DNA of 33,264 nucleotides from Lactobacillus apis. Lineage in GTDB: Bacteria; Bacillota; Bacilli; Lactobacillales; Lactobacillaceae. The stretch lies in contig NZ_PDKP01000009.1 in NCBI RefSeq assembly GCF_002837055.1, positions 1-33,264 of the forward strand. The letters run 5' to 3'. Both the position numbers and the translations under genes were made by a program. Shown here one piece after another: positions 15,142-23,142 of this stretch. The notes under the pieces are model-generated. The model did not search any database and was not told the DNA's origin. It was given only the letters and a program-made list of their open reading frames with translations. Each line of letters starts with the position of its first letter. Positions within the stretch are counted from its first letter, which is position 1.

Positions 15142-17151
15142 ATGTTACGGAAATTAAAAATTATACTTTTTTCACTAACCACAGTCATTGCAATTGGCTT
15201 ATTTGCTGAGAGTATTCACACTTATGATGATGAAACACTGCCAAACAATCAAACTTGTATAAATGTTTATGCCGCCAAGCCTGTAAAAAATAGTGCCCCT
15301 ATAAATCAAAAAGTCACTAAGAAGGCATTTTTTGATAAGCTTCGGGGAATAGCTGACGATAAAAATGTTTCTTTGATTAAATTACGGATTAATAAGACTA
15401 ACGGACGTACAAGCAAACTAGTATATAATCTTGGCTCCAAAAATGAAACTTATGCAATTTATAAAAATGCAGCAATAAAAAAGCTGACAAATAATGAATT
15501 TCAATTAGAAGATATATACGGCTTATATTTTACCAATGCTAAAGGTGAGGCTTTAAATCGAATAGTTTCATTCCTACGTAAAGAAGACCTGAAAGTAGAA
15601 GTCAGAAGCACTGCCCCAACTCCCAGTATTTTATTAAGCTCAACTCTTAGTGGCTTTCCGCAAGGTACAGCAACTATTTTTATTAGTGTTATTAGTATCA
15701 TATTTATTATTATGATACTGGAAAAAGTATACCGCTTTAAAGCTTATGCCATAATGAAGATCCATGGCTTGAGTAATTGGCAAATAATCAAGTCTGATTT
15801 CAAAGATGAAATGCTATGGTTTTTGTTGGCACTGGGTGCTATTGCTATGATAGTGATTGCAAGGAGTTTATATGTGTTTACATTTGCAGGCTTGCGAATG
15901 TTCTTACCGTATTTACTTATATTTTTGACGATTTTCTTACTAGTTTTTTTATGTTTAGACACTCTATCATATTCAGTTTTAGTATTAATAAAACCATATC
16001 AAGTGATTAAAGGAATAGGAAATTCACGCCCATTTTTATTAATTGGTTATGCGTTAAAGATACTATTGCTTGGGATAGTAGCACTTAATACTATATCTCT
16101 ACATAATAGTCATCAGGCTTATGTAAGAGACACAAAAATAATTCAAGAAATCCATTCCAAGAATAATCGTTATTCACTTGGGCTTGTGTGGCAACTGTCA
16201 GACAAACAAGTAGATAGACGAGTAGCAAGACTGGTACATAAGCTAGTCGTGCAAACACCGAACGTAATAGTTGCGCAAAATTCACAGGAATATCTTCCAC
16301 CTAGGCGCTCTATTCATCCTGACAATGGCAATGTAATTATTGCAAACGATAATTTCATTAAGAACAGTGAACTTAAGTCTCAACGATTCAAGTTTGACAA
16401 TAAGAAAGTTCTTTTACTAGTTCCGCGCAATCGCTTAGATCAGACCAAACACGCTAAAAAGCAGATGATAAGCTATCTTAAATTCAGGAACTCTCTCCCT
16501 AATTATTATCAAAAAAAATCAAATCATTTACCGTCCATTCAAGTTGTACCCATTGACAGCGGACAAAAAATATTTAATTACACAGTTGGATACGATGATA
16601 TTACGATGGCAATCTCGATAGACCCAATAATCGTAGTTGCAAACAATAAGCTACTATCAGATGATTTTTATTTGGCTTCCGTTAGTCAATCAAAAACGGT
16701 ATTTTCTGATCTCAAGTTACTTAAAAAAATGATCAAGAAGTTGGGATTAAGGCCGTATTTTTGGGGCATTACCAGTCAAAGGGCATTAACAGATAATTAT
16801 CAGCGAAATGCTAATCGCCATTTACTGATGCTAACAATTACAATAATTTTATCTATTCTCCAGCTGAGCTTTGTTATTATGTTTGTTAGCTCAACTTTTC
16901 TACAAAGCCAGAGGCATAAGATGGCAATTTATCGAGCATTTGGTAAATCAAGTGCTAAATTATTGGTAGAATTTTTGGTTTTCAATCTGGGCTTTGACTT
17001 ATTGACAATTAGCTTTATTTTAATAAAGCATAGTTACTTGAGCTTGATACCATTTGGTTTAGGCTACATTTTACTGGAAGCAGTTATTATTTTATTAACA
17101 TACTATAGAGCCCAGCAAAATATATTAATCACACTTAATCATGGAAATTAG
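15142..17151 (+). CDS. Bacteriocin-associated membrane protein, DUF1430/FtsX-like permease
   Basis: 669 residues. A first helix or signal (7-23) is followed by a long extracytoplasmic domain, three or four helices at about 178-290, one near 300, a second large outside domain (about 325-555) and three C-terminal helices. This is the arrangement of the bacteriocin-associated integral membrane (putative immunity) family found with lactococcin-972-type ABC transporters. It forms the permease for the ATPase encoded next, whose start lies inside a few bases of its stop. Ile ATA codons are noticeably frequent compared with the housekeeping genes here, which hints at acquisition. The ribosome binding site is weak (AGAAAGA). 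No bacteriocin gene was found in the window. Confidence 0.8.
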   Translation: MLRKLKIILFSLTTVIAIGLFAESIHTYDDETLPNNQTCINVYAAKPVKNSAPINQKVTKKAFFDKLRGIADDKNVSLIKLRINKTNGRTSKLVYNLGSKNETYAIYKNAAIKKLTNNEFQLEDIYGLYFTNAKGEALNRIVSFLRKEDLKVEVRSTAPTPSILLSSTLSGFPQGTATIFISVISIIFIIMILEKVYRFKAYAIMKIHGLSNWQIIKSDFKDEMLWFLLALGAIAMIVIARSLYVFTFAGLRMFLPYLLIFLTIFLLVFLCLDTLSYSVLVLIKPYQVIKGIGNSRPFLLIGYALKILLLGIVALNTISLHNSHQAYVRDTKIIQEIHSKNNRYSLGLVWQLSDKQVDRRVARLVHKLVVQTPNVIVAQNSQEYLPPRRSIHPDNGNVIIANDNFIKNSELKSQRFKFDNKKVLLLVPRNRLDQTKHAKKQMISYLKFRNSLPNYYQKKSNHLPSIQVVPIDSGQKIFNYTVGYDDITMAISIDPIIVVANNKLLSDDFYLASVSQSKTVFSDLKLLKKMIKKLGLRPYFWGITSQRALTDNYQRNANRHLLMLTITIILSILQLSFVIMFVSSTFLQSQRHKMAIYRAFGKSSAKLLVEFLVFNLGFDLLTISFILIKHSYLSLIPFGLGYILLEAVIILLTYYRAQQNILITLNHGN

Positions 17152-17161
17152 GAGCTGTAAT

Positions 17162-17824
17162 TTGATTAAAATAAGGAATCTTACAAAAAAATTTAAAGAA
17201 AAAACCATTTTTGAAGATGTTAGCTGTACCTTAGAAACGGGGAAAAGCTATGCTATTGTGGGCAAAAGTGGGGCTGGGAAAACCACTTTTCTAAATATTT
17301 TGAGTGGCTTAGAAAAAGCTACCTCAGGTAAAGTGGAATTTAATGACTTGAATATTAACTCAAAAAATAGGAAAAAACTATATCGTGATTACTTTGGCTT
17401 CGTTTTTCAAAATTTTGCTTTAATTGATACTGAGACAGTTAAACAAAATTTGCGACTTGGACTAACTAATTCAAAGCTGTCTAAAACGGAAAAAGATAAT
17501 AAAATGCGGGCAGCTTTGGCCCAAGTTGGACTTGGAAAAATGCAATTACAGCAAAAAATATACACTTTAAGTGGTGGTGAACAGCAAAGAGTTGCACTGG
17601 CGCGGATAATATTAAAAGAGCCTAAGGTGATTTTCGCAGATGAGCCAACTGGTTCGCTAGATGCTGAAAATAGTCAACTAGTACTAAGAACTTTGTTAAC
17701 TAACTTTGATTCAGATGCAACAGTCGTGATAGCAACACATGATCCAACGGTTTGGCAACAGTGTGACTATGTAATTGAAATTGAGAATAAAAAAATAAAA
17801 ATAACTAAACGTAAAACTAATTGA
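17162..17824 (+). CDS. ABC transporter ATP-binding protein, bacteriocin/lactococcin-972 type
   Basis: 220 residues from TTG 17162, chosen over the earlier ATG at 17141 because AGGAG lies seven bases before the TTG and the usual N-terminus (MIKIRNLTKKF) begins there. Walker A is GKSGAGKT at 34-41, the signature is LSGGEQQRVALAR, Walker B is VIFADEPTGSLD, and the switch His is in ATHD. It belongs to the MacB/LolD-like class that pairs with FtsX-type permeases. Its last codons (RKTN, stop) lie inside the repeated yxeA sequence but in another frame, so its 3' end was probably created by recombination into a yxeA copy. Confidence 0.88.
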   Translation: MIKIRNLTKKFKEKTIFEDVSCTLETGKSYAIVGKSGAGKTTFLNILSGLEKATSGKVEFNDLNINSKNRKKLYRDYFGFVFQNFALIDTETVKQNLRLGLTNSKLSKTEKDNKMRAALAQVGLGKMQLQQKIYTLSGGEQQRVALARIILKEPKVIFADEPTGSLDAENSQLVLRTLLTNFDSDATVVIATHDPTVWQQCDYVIEIENKKIKITKRKTN

Positions 17825-17861
17825 ATATATCCCTAAAAACAAAATGCCAAAAAGTAACTAA
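17811..17861 (+). pseudogene. 3' remnant of a second yxeA
   Basis: Sixteen codons plus stop, VKLIEYIPKNKMPKSN, match the end of YxeA at 14619-14933 in the same frame, with one synonymous base change and two adjacent substitutions (ND to SN). Similarity stops sharply at 17811, where the end of the ABC ATPase gene takes over. Confidence 0.75.
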
Positions 17862-17879
17862 CTGTAAAAATGTCCAAAC

Positions 17880-17912
17880 AAAAAGGTCTCATTACGATAT
17901 GAGACCTTTTTA
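17880..17912. terminator. Bidirectional terminator after the ABC gene
   Basis: The stem AAAAAGGTCTCAT / ATGAGACCTTTTT is flanked by A and T runs and sits between convergent genes, so it can serve both. Confidence 0.85.
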
Positions 17913-17939
17913 ATTGAACTTAAAAAATGTTTTCTAAAA

Positions 17940-18269
17940 TTACTTTTCAGCTTTTTTGTCATCATCTTTTTGTTCATCTTCTGTTTCATCTGCTACTTTG
18001 GCAATTTTTTCTACCTTAATATCACTTGTAGCCTTAGCTTGAATTTCCTTAATTTTGCGTTTAGGTGCAGCTTTGAGGTTCTTGAAGTTAACCACAATTT
18101 TTTGGTTAAGGTCGCTGACTGCAGTATCGTCAACTTCGTCATAGTCGATAATTGTCAACAGGGCAGAATTTTCGTAAATTTTTTCTACTTTGCCTAAAAA
18201 CGGTTTGGTAAGTTCTTCTTCGGATTTTGCACTAAGAATGTCATCTATTTTTACATCTGATTTTTTCAT
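17940..18269 (-). CDS. DUF2187/YkvS-like protein with charged tail
   Basis: 109 residues. Residues 20-70 (FLGKVEKIYENSALLTI, QKIVVNFKNLKAA) match the pattern of DUF2187 proteins such as Bacillus YkvS, small beta-barrel-like proteins of unknown role. After them comes a 40-residue tail, first basic (PKRKIKEIQAKA) then strongly acidic (ADETEDEQKDDDKKAEK), which those short proteins lack. GAGGAAG lies 11 bases before the ATG. A possible -10 (rc of ATTATA, about 18321-18326) lies in the spacer shared with the rightward kinase-like gene. Confidence 0.75.
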   Translation of the reverse strand: MKKSDVKIDDILSAKSEEELTKPFLGKVEKIYENSALLTIIDYDEVDDTAVSDLNQKIVVNFKNLKAAPKRKIKEIQAKATSDIKVEKIAKVADETEDEQKDDDKKAEK

Positions 18270-18304
18270 GATGAGTTTTACTTCCTCTCTTACCCATGTT
18301 TATT

Positions 18305-18310
18305 TATAAT
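18305..18310 (+). promoter_or_regulatory. -10 box for the guanylate-kinase-like gene
   Basis: A perfect TATAAT with no clear -35 box, in a 94-base divergent spacer where promoters for both directions must overlap. Confidence 0.35.
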
Positions 18311-18363
18311 AGAAAGATATTATTATAAAAAGCAATTGTTTTCAAGTAAAGGAAGCCTGGATT

Positions 18364-18912
18364 TTGCGAAAATTAATTTTGATTGCCGGTCCGAGTGGCG
18401 CAGGTAAAACGACAATTTCGGATTATTTAACCAAGGAATTTGCTATTCCGCGTGTTGTAACACATACCACGAGACCAATGCGTAAGGGAGAAAGTCCAGA
18501 TAAGTCTTATTATTTTGAAAGTGAAAGTAGCTTCAAAAAACTTCACTTTTTTGAGCATGTTAAATATGGATCATATCAGTATGGCTCAAGTAAAGAAGCA
18601 CTTGATGCTGCTTGGAAAAACCATCAAGTAGTTTCCCTGATAGTTGATATCAAAGGGGCTGCTTCCTATATTAATGCACTAAAAGAACAAGTTTATTTTT
18701 TATATGTTACGACAAGCACTAGAGAGGAATTACGCCAGCGTTTATTGGAACGTGGTGATACTCCGGAAAAAATCAATGAGCGTCTTAGTGGCAGTGAACT
18801 AAATGCCTTGCCAGAAGAATTAAAGGCAGATGCACACATTTTGATAAATGATGATTGGGCACAAACGCAGCAAAAACTGCGTAAAGTTGTTACAAATTGT
18901 CAAGTTTCATAA
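18364..18912 (+). CDS. Guanylate-kinase-like P-loop nucleotide kinase
   Basis: 182 residues from TTG with AAAGGAAG upstream. The P-loop GPSGAGKTT is at residues 9-17, followed by VTHTTRPMRKGE, the GMP-binding Arg/Tyr region of guanylate kinases (SYYFESESSF, KYGSYQYGSS), and the lid RQRLLERGDTPEKINERL. The overall order is that of Gmk, phosphorylating GMP to GDP, but it stands outside the usual rpoZ-gmk neighbourhood and is probably a second copy; function on GMP itself is inferred. No terminator is evident before the following NlpC/P60 promoter region. Confidence 0.85.
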   Translation: MRKLILIAGPSGAGKTTISDYLTKEFAIPRVVTHTTRPMRKGESPDKSYYFESESSFKKLHFFEHVKYGSYQYGSSKEALDAAWKNHQVVSLIVDIKGAASYINALKEQVYFLYVTTSTREELRQRLLERGDTPEKINERLSGSELNALPEELKADAHILINDDWAQTQQKLRKVVTNCQVS

Positions 18913-18959
18913 TAAAAATTACATAAATACCGTCTTTCCTATAAAATTTCTAAATGTTT

Positions 18960-18997
18960 TGTAGCTCGTTTGACATGAACGTGTAACATTCTGTGAG
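18960..18997 (+). promoter_or_regulatory. Degenerate array of WalR-type half-sites
   Basis: TGTAGC (18960), TGACAT (18971) and TGTAAC (18982) are each 11 bases apart, with TGTGAG ten bases after the last. WalR boxes are TGTWAH-N5-TGTWAH, so spacing fits although two of the hexamers are imperfect. It lies 55-90 bases before the first NlpC/P60 gene. Confidence 0.35.
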
Positions 18998-19051
18998 TAG
19001 TATATAGATTGTTGAGAACGAAATAGATTTGATATAGGAAAGAGATTAATT

Positions 19052-19543
19052 TTGGAACACAGACATAGACAGAGTTTAGTTAAATTAGTTGCTTTAGTAG
19101 CTTTATTTTTCACAGGTATTGTCACTGTCGGTAAGGTATCTGCAGCAACAGCAACTGAAGTTGAAGCAAGTACTGTTACACAAAAGCGTAATTCGGTTGC
19201 CAAACTTGCAAAGAAACAAGTTGGTAAGGGTTATGTATATGGTGCAACTGGCCCCTATGCCTTTGATTGTTCTGGATTAGTTCAATACGTTTATAAAAGT
19301 TCTGGTGCAGCCGTTTTACCAAGAACAACTTATTCACAAGTTGCTTTGGGTAAAAAGGTTTCAATGAATAAATTAAAAAAGGGTGACTTGCTTTTTTGGG
19401 GCTCTGTAGCTTCACCATACCACGTTGGCATTTATGTCGGTGATAATCAATACGTTCACGCTGCAACACCTGATCAAGGAGTAATAAAGCAATCAATTAG
19501 CACCTACTTCTATCCTTCAGCTGCAAAGCGCGTCATTCAGTAA
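19052..19543 (+). CDS. Secreted NlpC/P60 peptidoglycan hydrolase, short form
   Basis: 163 residues from TTG with AGGAAAGAG upstream. A signal peptide (about 1-32, cut after SAA) is followed directly by an NlpC/P60 domain: FDCSG with the catalytic Cys, YHVGIYVG with the His, and YVHAATP. Enzymes of this family cut the D-Glu-diamino acid bond in peptidoglycan stems and help daughter-cell separation or turnover. There is no SH3 or binding domain, unlike the next two paralogues. The three genes each have their own terminator and upstream region. Confidence 0.9.
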   Translation: MEHRHRQSLVKLVALVALFFTGIVTVGKVSAATATEVEASTVTQKRNSVAKLAKKQVGKGYVYGATGPYAFDCSGLVQYVYKSSGAAVLPRTTYSQVALGKKVSMNKLKKGDLLFWGSVASPYHVGIYVGDNQYVHAATPDQGVIKQSISTYFYPSAAKRVIQ

Positions 19544-19589
19544 ATAGTTTCCGTTCAAATAAATCTTTTTCAAAAATTATTAACAACTC

Positions 19590-19623
19590 AAGCCTCGCAA
19601 ACTAACCTTTGGGAGGTTTTTTA
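19590..19623 (+). terminator. Terminator of the first NlpC/P60 gene
   Basis: The stem CCTC-g-CAAA / TTTG-g-GAGG with loop CTAACC is followed by TTTTTT. Confidence 0.8.
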
Positions 19624-19640
19624 CGTTTCAGTATTGTTTT

Positions 19641-19657
19641 TGTAATGGTTCTGTAAC
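19641..19657 (+). promoter_or_regulatory. WalR (YycF) box before the second NlpC/P60 gene
   Basis: TGTAAT-GGTTC-TGTAAC is an exact match to TGTWAH-N5-TGTWAH. It ends 4 bases before a possible -35 (CTGACG, 19662-19667) paired with TATTAA (19685-19690) at 17 bases, the position expected for an activator. Confidence 0.65.
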
Positions 19658-19746
19658 ATAACTGACGTAGAATTAAACTTGTGATATTAAAATAATAATT
19701 AACTAATTTAAATAAAATACAGATAAAAACATGGGGGCAATTTGAT

Positions 19747-20484
19747 TTGAAAGTTAAGAGCAATTTAGTAAAATTTACTACGGCTGCAGCTCTGACCATT
19801 ACTGGGTTAGGAGCAGTAAATGCCGTTAATTCAAATTCCACCACTAACCGTGTACAAGCTGCAACAACTAAAGTAAAAATCAATTACGTTCCAGGTTACG
19901 GCATTAACATTTGGGACGATTATAATAATCCAAGCTTTACCGGCAAACGAATCCAACACGGTGAGACAGTAGATGTTCTAGGTACTGCGGTTGATGCTAA
20001 AGGTAAAACATGGTACCAAATTGGTGAAGGAAAGTGGATTCAAGCTCGATATACTGTTGACGCTAATAAAAAGGTTAAGCAACAGGCTGAGCCAGATATT
20101 GCAAATAGTGTAATTTCAACTTCAAAGCAAGCAAACAAAGTTGTTAATGTTGCAAATTCAACGGTTGGCAAACCTTATACATGGGGTGGAAATGGTCCTA
20201 GTGGCTTTGACTGCTCAGGGTTAGCACAATATGTATATAGTAAAGCTGGTCTTGACATTAGTCGTACGACTTATTCTCAAGTTAAGCAAGGTAAAACTGT
20301 TTCAATGAAGAATTTAAAACCAGGAGATTTGTTATTCTGGGGTTCAGCCTCCTCACCTTATCATGTTGGCATTTATGTTGGTGACAATCAATATGTTCAT
20401 GCAGCAACTCCTGCCCAAGGTGTTGTAAAAGATAATATTAGCTCCTACTTTTATCCATCTGTGGCCAAACGTGTTCTTAACTAA
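19747..20484 (+). CDS. Secreted NlpC/P60 peptidoglycan hydrolase with N-terminal SH3-like domain
   Basis: 245 residues from TTG with GGGGGC upstream. The signal peptide (1-38, ending QAA) is followed by an SH3-like or S-layer-anchor-like domain at about 42-105 (NYVPGYGINIWDDY, GKTWYQIGEGKWIQARYT), a short linker, and the NlpC/P60 domain (FDCSGLAQYVY, YHVGIYVGDNQYVHAATP). The catalytic domain is very close to those on both sides, so the three arose by tandem duplication. A textbook WalR box upstream suggests control by the WalRK cell-wall system. Confidence 0.92.
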   Translation: MKVKSNLVKFTTAAALTITGLGAVNAVNSNSTTNRVQAATTKVKINYVPGYGINIWDDYNNPSFTGKRIQHGETVDVLGTAVDAKGKTWYQIGEGKWIQARYTVDANKKVKQQAEPDIANSVISTSKQANKVVNVANSTVGKPYTWGGNGPSGFDCSGLAQYVYSKAGLDISRTTYSQVKQGKTVSMKNLKPGDLLFWGSASSPYHVGIYVGDNQYVHAATPAQGVVKDNISSYFYPSVAKRVLN

Positions 20485-20500
20485 TTTAGATTAAAGAAAT

Positions 20501-20534
20501 AAAGCATTCCGATATTACATCTGAGTGCTTTTTA
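20501..20534 (+). terminator. Terminator of the second NlpC/P60 gene
   Basis: AAAGCATTC-c-GAT pairs with ATC-t-GAGTGCTTT around ATTAC and is followed by a T-run. Confidence 0.85.
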
Positions 20535-20542
20535 TTTTGTAT

Positions 20543-20583
20543 TTTAACCAGTGTAGCTTGATAAATTAATTTAACCAGTTAAA
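20543..20583. repeat. Direct repeat with palindromic second copy
   Basis: TTTAACCAGT occurs at 20543-20552 and 20570-20579; the second lies in a perfect inverted repeat TTTAAC-CA-GTTAAA (20570-20583). It sits 57 bases before the third NlpC/P60 gene and could be an operator. Confidence 0.4.
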
Positions 20584-20639
20584 ATAAAGGGTGAAGTACT
20601 AATTATGACCACATTAGCTACCAAAGGAGATTAAATTTA

Positions 20640-21554
20640 ATGAGACGTAATTTCTTGAAAATAGGTCTTGCAGCGGCGATGACACTGACAGGAGTCGCCA
20701 CAGTTGCACCACAAAAAATAGTGAATGCAGCTACATTGAAAGCGCCAATCAAACGCGTCCAAATAGATTACTTACCGGGTAAGGACGTTAAAATATGGAC
20801 AAATTATCAAAAAGGCCAGTTGATTAACTTCCGTGCAAAAAACAATAGCAAATGGAATGTTGCTGAAACTGCTGTCGATAAAAAAGGCAACTTATGGTAT
20901 AAAATTGGTGACAATGAATGGATTGAAGCCCGCTATACCAAAGATTTAGATGGTGAAGCTGTTGATTCTGATGATCAGCCAGCTAAAAATCAGCTAAAAG
21001 ATTTGGTTAATAATAAAAAGGTTAAAAAAGACAAAAAGGCAAAGAAGCAAAAGCAGCCTAAACAGACAAATAAAGAGGTTACCCCACAACCAACCAATGT
21101 GACAAATAAACCTCAAAAGCCTAGTCAAGCTAAGAATAATCCTAGTTCATTACCTGCAGCTACAGCACCAGCAGCTACAGGCAGTAAAGCACAGCGTCAA
21201 CAAGCAGTTGTTAAATTGGCTAAAAGCCAAGTCGGTAAAGGCTATGTCTGGGGCGGAAATGGTCCTGATGCTTATGATTGTTCTGGATTGGTGCAATCAA
21301 TCTATAGTAAAGTAGGTGGAGTGCAATTGCCCCGCGTAACTACTGATCAAGTAAAAATGGGTACAACAGTTTCAATGGATCAATTGCAGCTAGGCGATCT
21401 GCTATACTGGGGCTCAGTCGATGCTCCATATCATATTGGAATTTACATTGGAAATAATCAGTATGTTCATGCTTCTACTCCCGATAAAGGTGTAGTCCTT
21501 GATACAATTAGCTCATACTTTTACCCTTGTATTGCTAAACGTGTCATTCAATAA
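20640..21554 (+). CDS. Secreted NlpC/P60 peptidoglycan hydrolase with Lys-rich linker
   Basis: 304 residues with AAAGGAG upstream. A signal peptide (about 1-30, ending VNAA) is followed by the SH3-like domain (IDYLPGKDVKIWTNY, NLWYKIGDNEWIEARYT), a linker of about 80 residues first rich in Lys (KKVKKDKKAKKQKQPKQT) and then in Thr/Pro/Ala, and the NlpC/P60 domain (YDCSGLVQSIY, YHIGIYIGNNQYVHAS). The Lys-rich part may bind teichoic acids. It is more diverged than its two neighbours, and no clear WalR box precedes it. Confidence 0.92.
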   Translation: MRRNFLKIGLAAAMTLTGVATVAPQKIVNAATLKAPIKRVQIDYLPGKDVKIWTNYQKGQLINFRAKNNSKWNVAETAVDKKGNLWYKIGDNEWIEARYTKDLDGEAVDSDDQPAKNQLKDLVNNKKVKKDKKAKKQKQPKQTNKEVTPQPTNVTNKPQKPSQAKNNPSSLPAATAPAATGSKAQRQQAVVKLAKSQVGKGYVWGGNGPDAYDCSGLVQSIYSKVGGVQLPRVTTDQVKMGTTVSMDQLQLGDLLYWGSVDAPYHIGIYIGNNQYVHASTPDKGVVLDTISSYFYPCIAKRVIQ

Positions 21555-21566
21555 AAATAAAATAAT

Positions 21567-21596
21567 AAAAGGTCACGCATTTGCGTGACCTTTTTG
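21567..21596. terminator. Bidirectional terminator between the third NlpC/P60 gene and hflX
   Basis: A perfect 13-bp stem AAAAGGTCACGCA / TGCGTGACCTTTT with a 2-base loop lies between convergent genes. Confidence 0.92.
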
Positions 21597-21602
21597 TGTC
21601 TT

Positions 21603-22868
21603 CTAAACAATATATTGGTGAAACTGAGCCTGCTTTTCAGGAGCCAATCTGGCAGTTACATGAACTCCATCAGTCTTATATTCTTCTAGAATAATTTGGG
21701 CGTATTCATGCAGGTTAGCCAGTGCTTTACCATCAGCCAGTGGAACAACCAAATTAACCTTCTGATAGCTTGCAAAAACACGCTTAGTAATTAGTTGGGC
21801 GAGCAGCTTAATCGATTCAGAATCAGTCGCAGAATATAAAATGCCGCTGCCCTCAATTTGCGGATAATTTCGGTCGGTTTTATCAGCCTTGTTATATGCG
21901 GTAATCATTGGCACCTCCTTAACGCCAATTTCGCTCAAAACGTTCTGCGTTGTTTGAATCATTTGAATCATGTTTGGATCTGAAGAATCAACAATGTTAA
22001 TCAATAAATCAGCATCCTTAACTTCCTGTAAAGTTGCCTTAAAGGATTCGATTAGATTGTGTGGCAATTTAGAAATGAAGCCAACTGTATCAGAAAGAAT
22101 GAAGCTGAAGTTATTACTTAGCTCAATTCGCCGTACGCTAGTGTCAAGTGTTGCAAATAACATGTCTTTAACAAAAACTTGCTTTTCATCATTTTCTTTA
22201 GAAAATTCTTCCAGTAAACCGTTCATCGTGGTTGATTTACCAGCGTTTGTATAACCGACTAAAGCAACTTTGGGAATATGAGTTTGGTTGCGGCGTTTTG
22301 CTTTGATTTCTTCTTGCCCAGAAATAGCGTTAAGCTCTTTTTTAATTATCGTAATTTGCTTACCGATTGTTCTTCGATTTAATTCCAATTTTGATTCACC
22401 GGCACCACGGTTGGCAAAGCCACCACCACGTTGTTGGTCTAAATTATTTTCTGATGGGTGCAATCGCGGCAATTCATACTCTAACTGAGCCAACTGAACT
22501 TGAAGCTTAGCCTGCTTTGTACGAGCACGACTTGAAAAAATTTCTAGAATAAGTTCGGTGCGATCAATAACACGTAATTTTGTCATTTTTTCCAAATTGC
22601 GAATCTGCACTGGGGATAACTCATCATTTAAAACAAGCACTTCAGCTTTTAAGCCATGTGCCATATCTTTTATTTCATTGATTTTTCCAAGACCGAAATA
22701 AGTACCTGCAACCACATGCTCTAAGTTTTGTCTTGATTGTCCGACAACTTCCATATTGGCAGCTTGAGCCAAGTTAGCAAGCTCGGTCATATAGTAATCA
22801 AAATTCGAATCATCTAAATTAACGCCGGCGAGATAAGCTTTAACTTTACGAGGGGTATTATCAATCAT
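21603..22868 (-). CDS. hflX: GTPase HflX
   Basis: 421 residues: an N-terminal HflX domain (about 1-120, with AGTYFGLGKINEI and LNDELSPVQIRNLE), a coiled-coil stretch, the Gly-rich segment QRGGGFANRGAGESKLE, then the G domain with GYTNAGKST (G1), DTVGFISKLPH (G3) and NKAD (G4). HflX binds ribosomal subunits and rescues or splits stalled ribosomes under stress. The ATG at 22868 follows AAAGAGGAAC. It forms a single unit. Confidence 0.95.
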   Translation of the reverse strand: MIDNTPRKVKAYLAGVNLDDSNFDYYMTELANLAQAANMEVVGQSRQNLEHVVAGTYFGLGKINEIKDMAHGLKAEVLVLNDELSPVQIRNLEKMTKLRVIDRTELILEIFSSRARTKQAKLQVQLAQLEYELPRLHPSENNLDQQRGGGFANRGAGESKLELNRRTIGKQITIIKKELNAISGQEEIKAKRRNQTHIPKVALVGYTNAGKSTTMNGLLEEFSKENDEKQVFVKDMLFATLDTSVRRIELSNNFSFILSDTVGFISKLPHNLIESFKATLQEVKDADLLINIVDSSDPNMIQMIQTTQNVLSEIGVKEVPMITAYNKADKTDRNYPQIEGSGILYSATDSESIKLLAQLITKRVFASYQKVNLVVPLADGKALANLHEYAQIILEEYKTDGVHVTARLAPEKQAQFHQYIV

Positions 22869-23142
22869 TTGTTCCTCTTTCTACGTAAATCTTTAGTTTG
22901 TTTATTTAATATTCGCTGTTTTAATTTTAATAATCCACATGATTGCTATCTTCCTTCTTTAATTAGGTTAGTTTAATTGTAATACAAATGTTTGGGTTTA
23001 CAAATAAGTAAAGTTTAGTTACACACATGTAGTTAACAGTGTGCACTAAAAACAACTCCTTTATTTGACTTCTTTGCTTTTTTACAGCGTGCTTCAATAA
23101 TTGTTGGCAAGCTAGTATTAATGAATTAGAGGAAAAAAAGCA

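Larger units (their letters stand above)
17811..17914 (+). repeat. Direct repeat, copy B
   Basis: Matches 14883-14987 in the same orientation, 2928 bases downstream. The two copies bracket the whole DUF1430 gene and the ATPase. Confidence 0.9.

Noticed and set aside
17141-17161. Upstream ATG as start of the ABC ATPase
   Set aside because: It has no ribosome binding site, while TTG at 17162 has AGGAG at seven bases and begins the usual family N-terminus.
19052-21554. Prophage lysin cluster
   Set aside because: All three hydrolases have signal peptides and there are no phage structural, holin or integrase genes around them.
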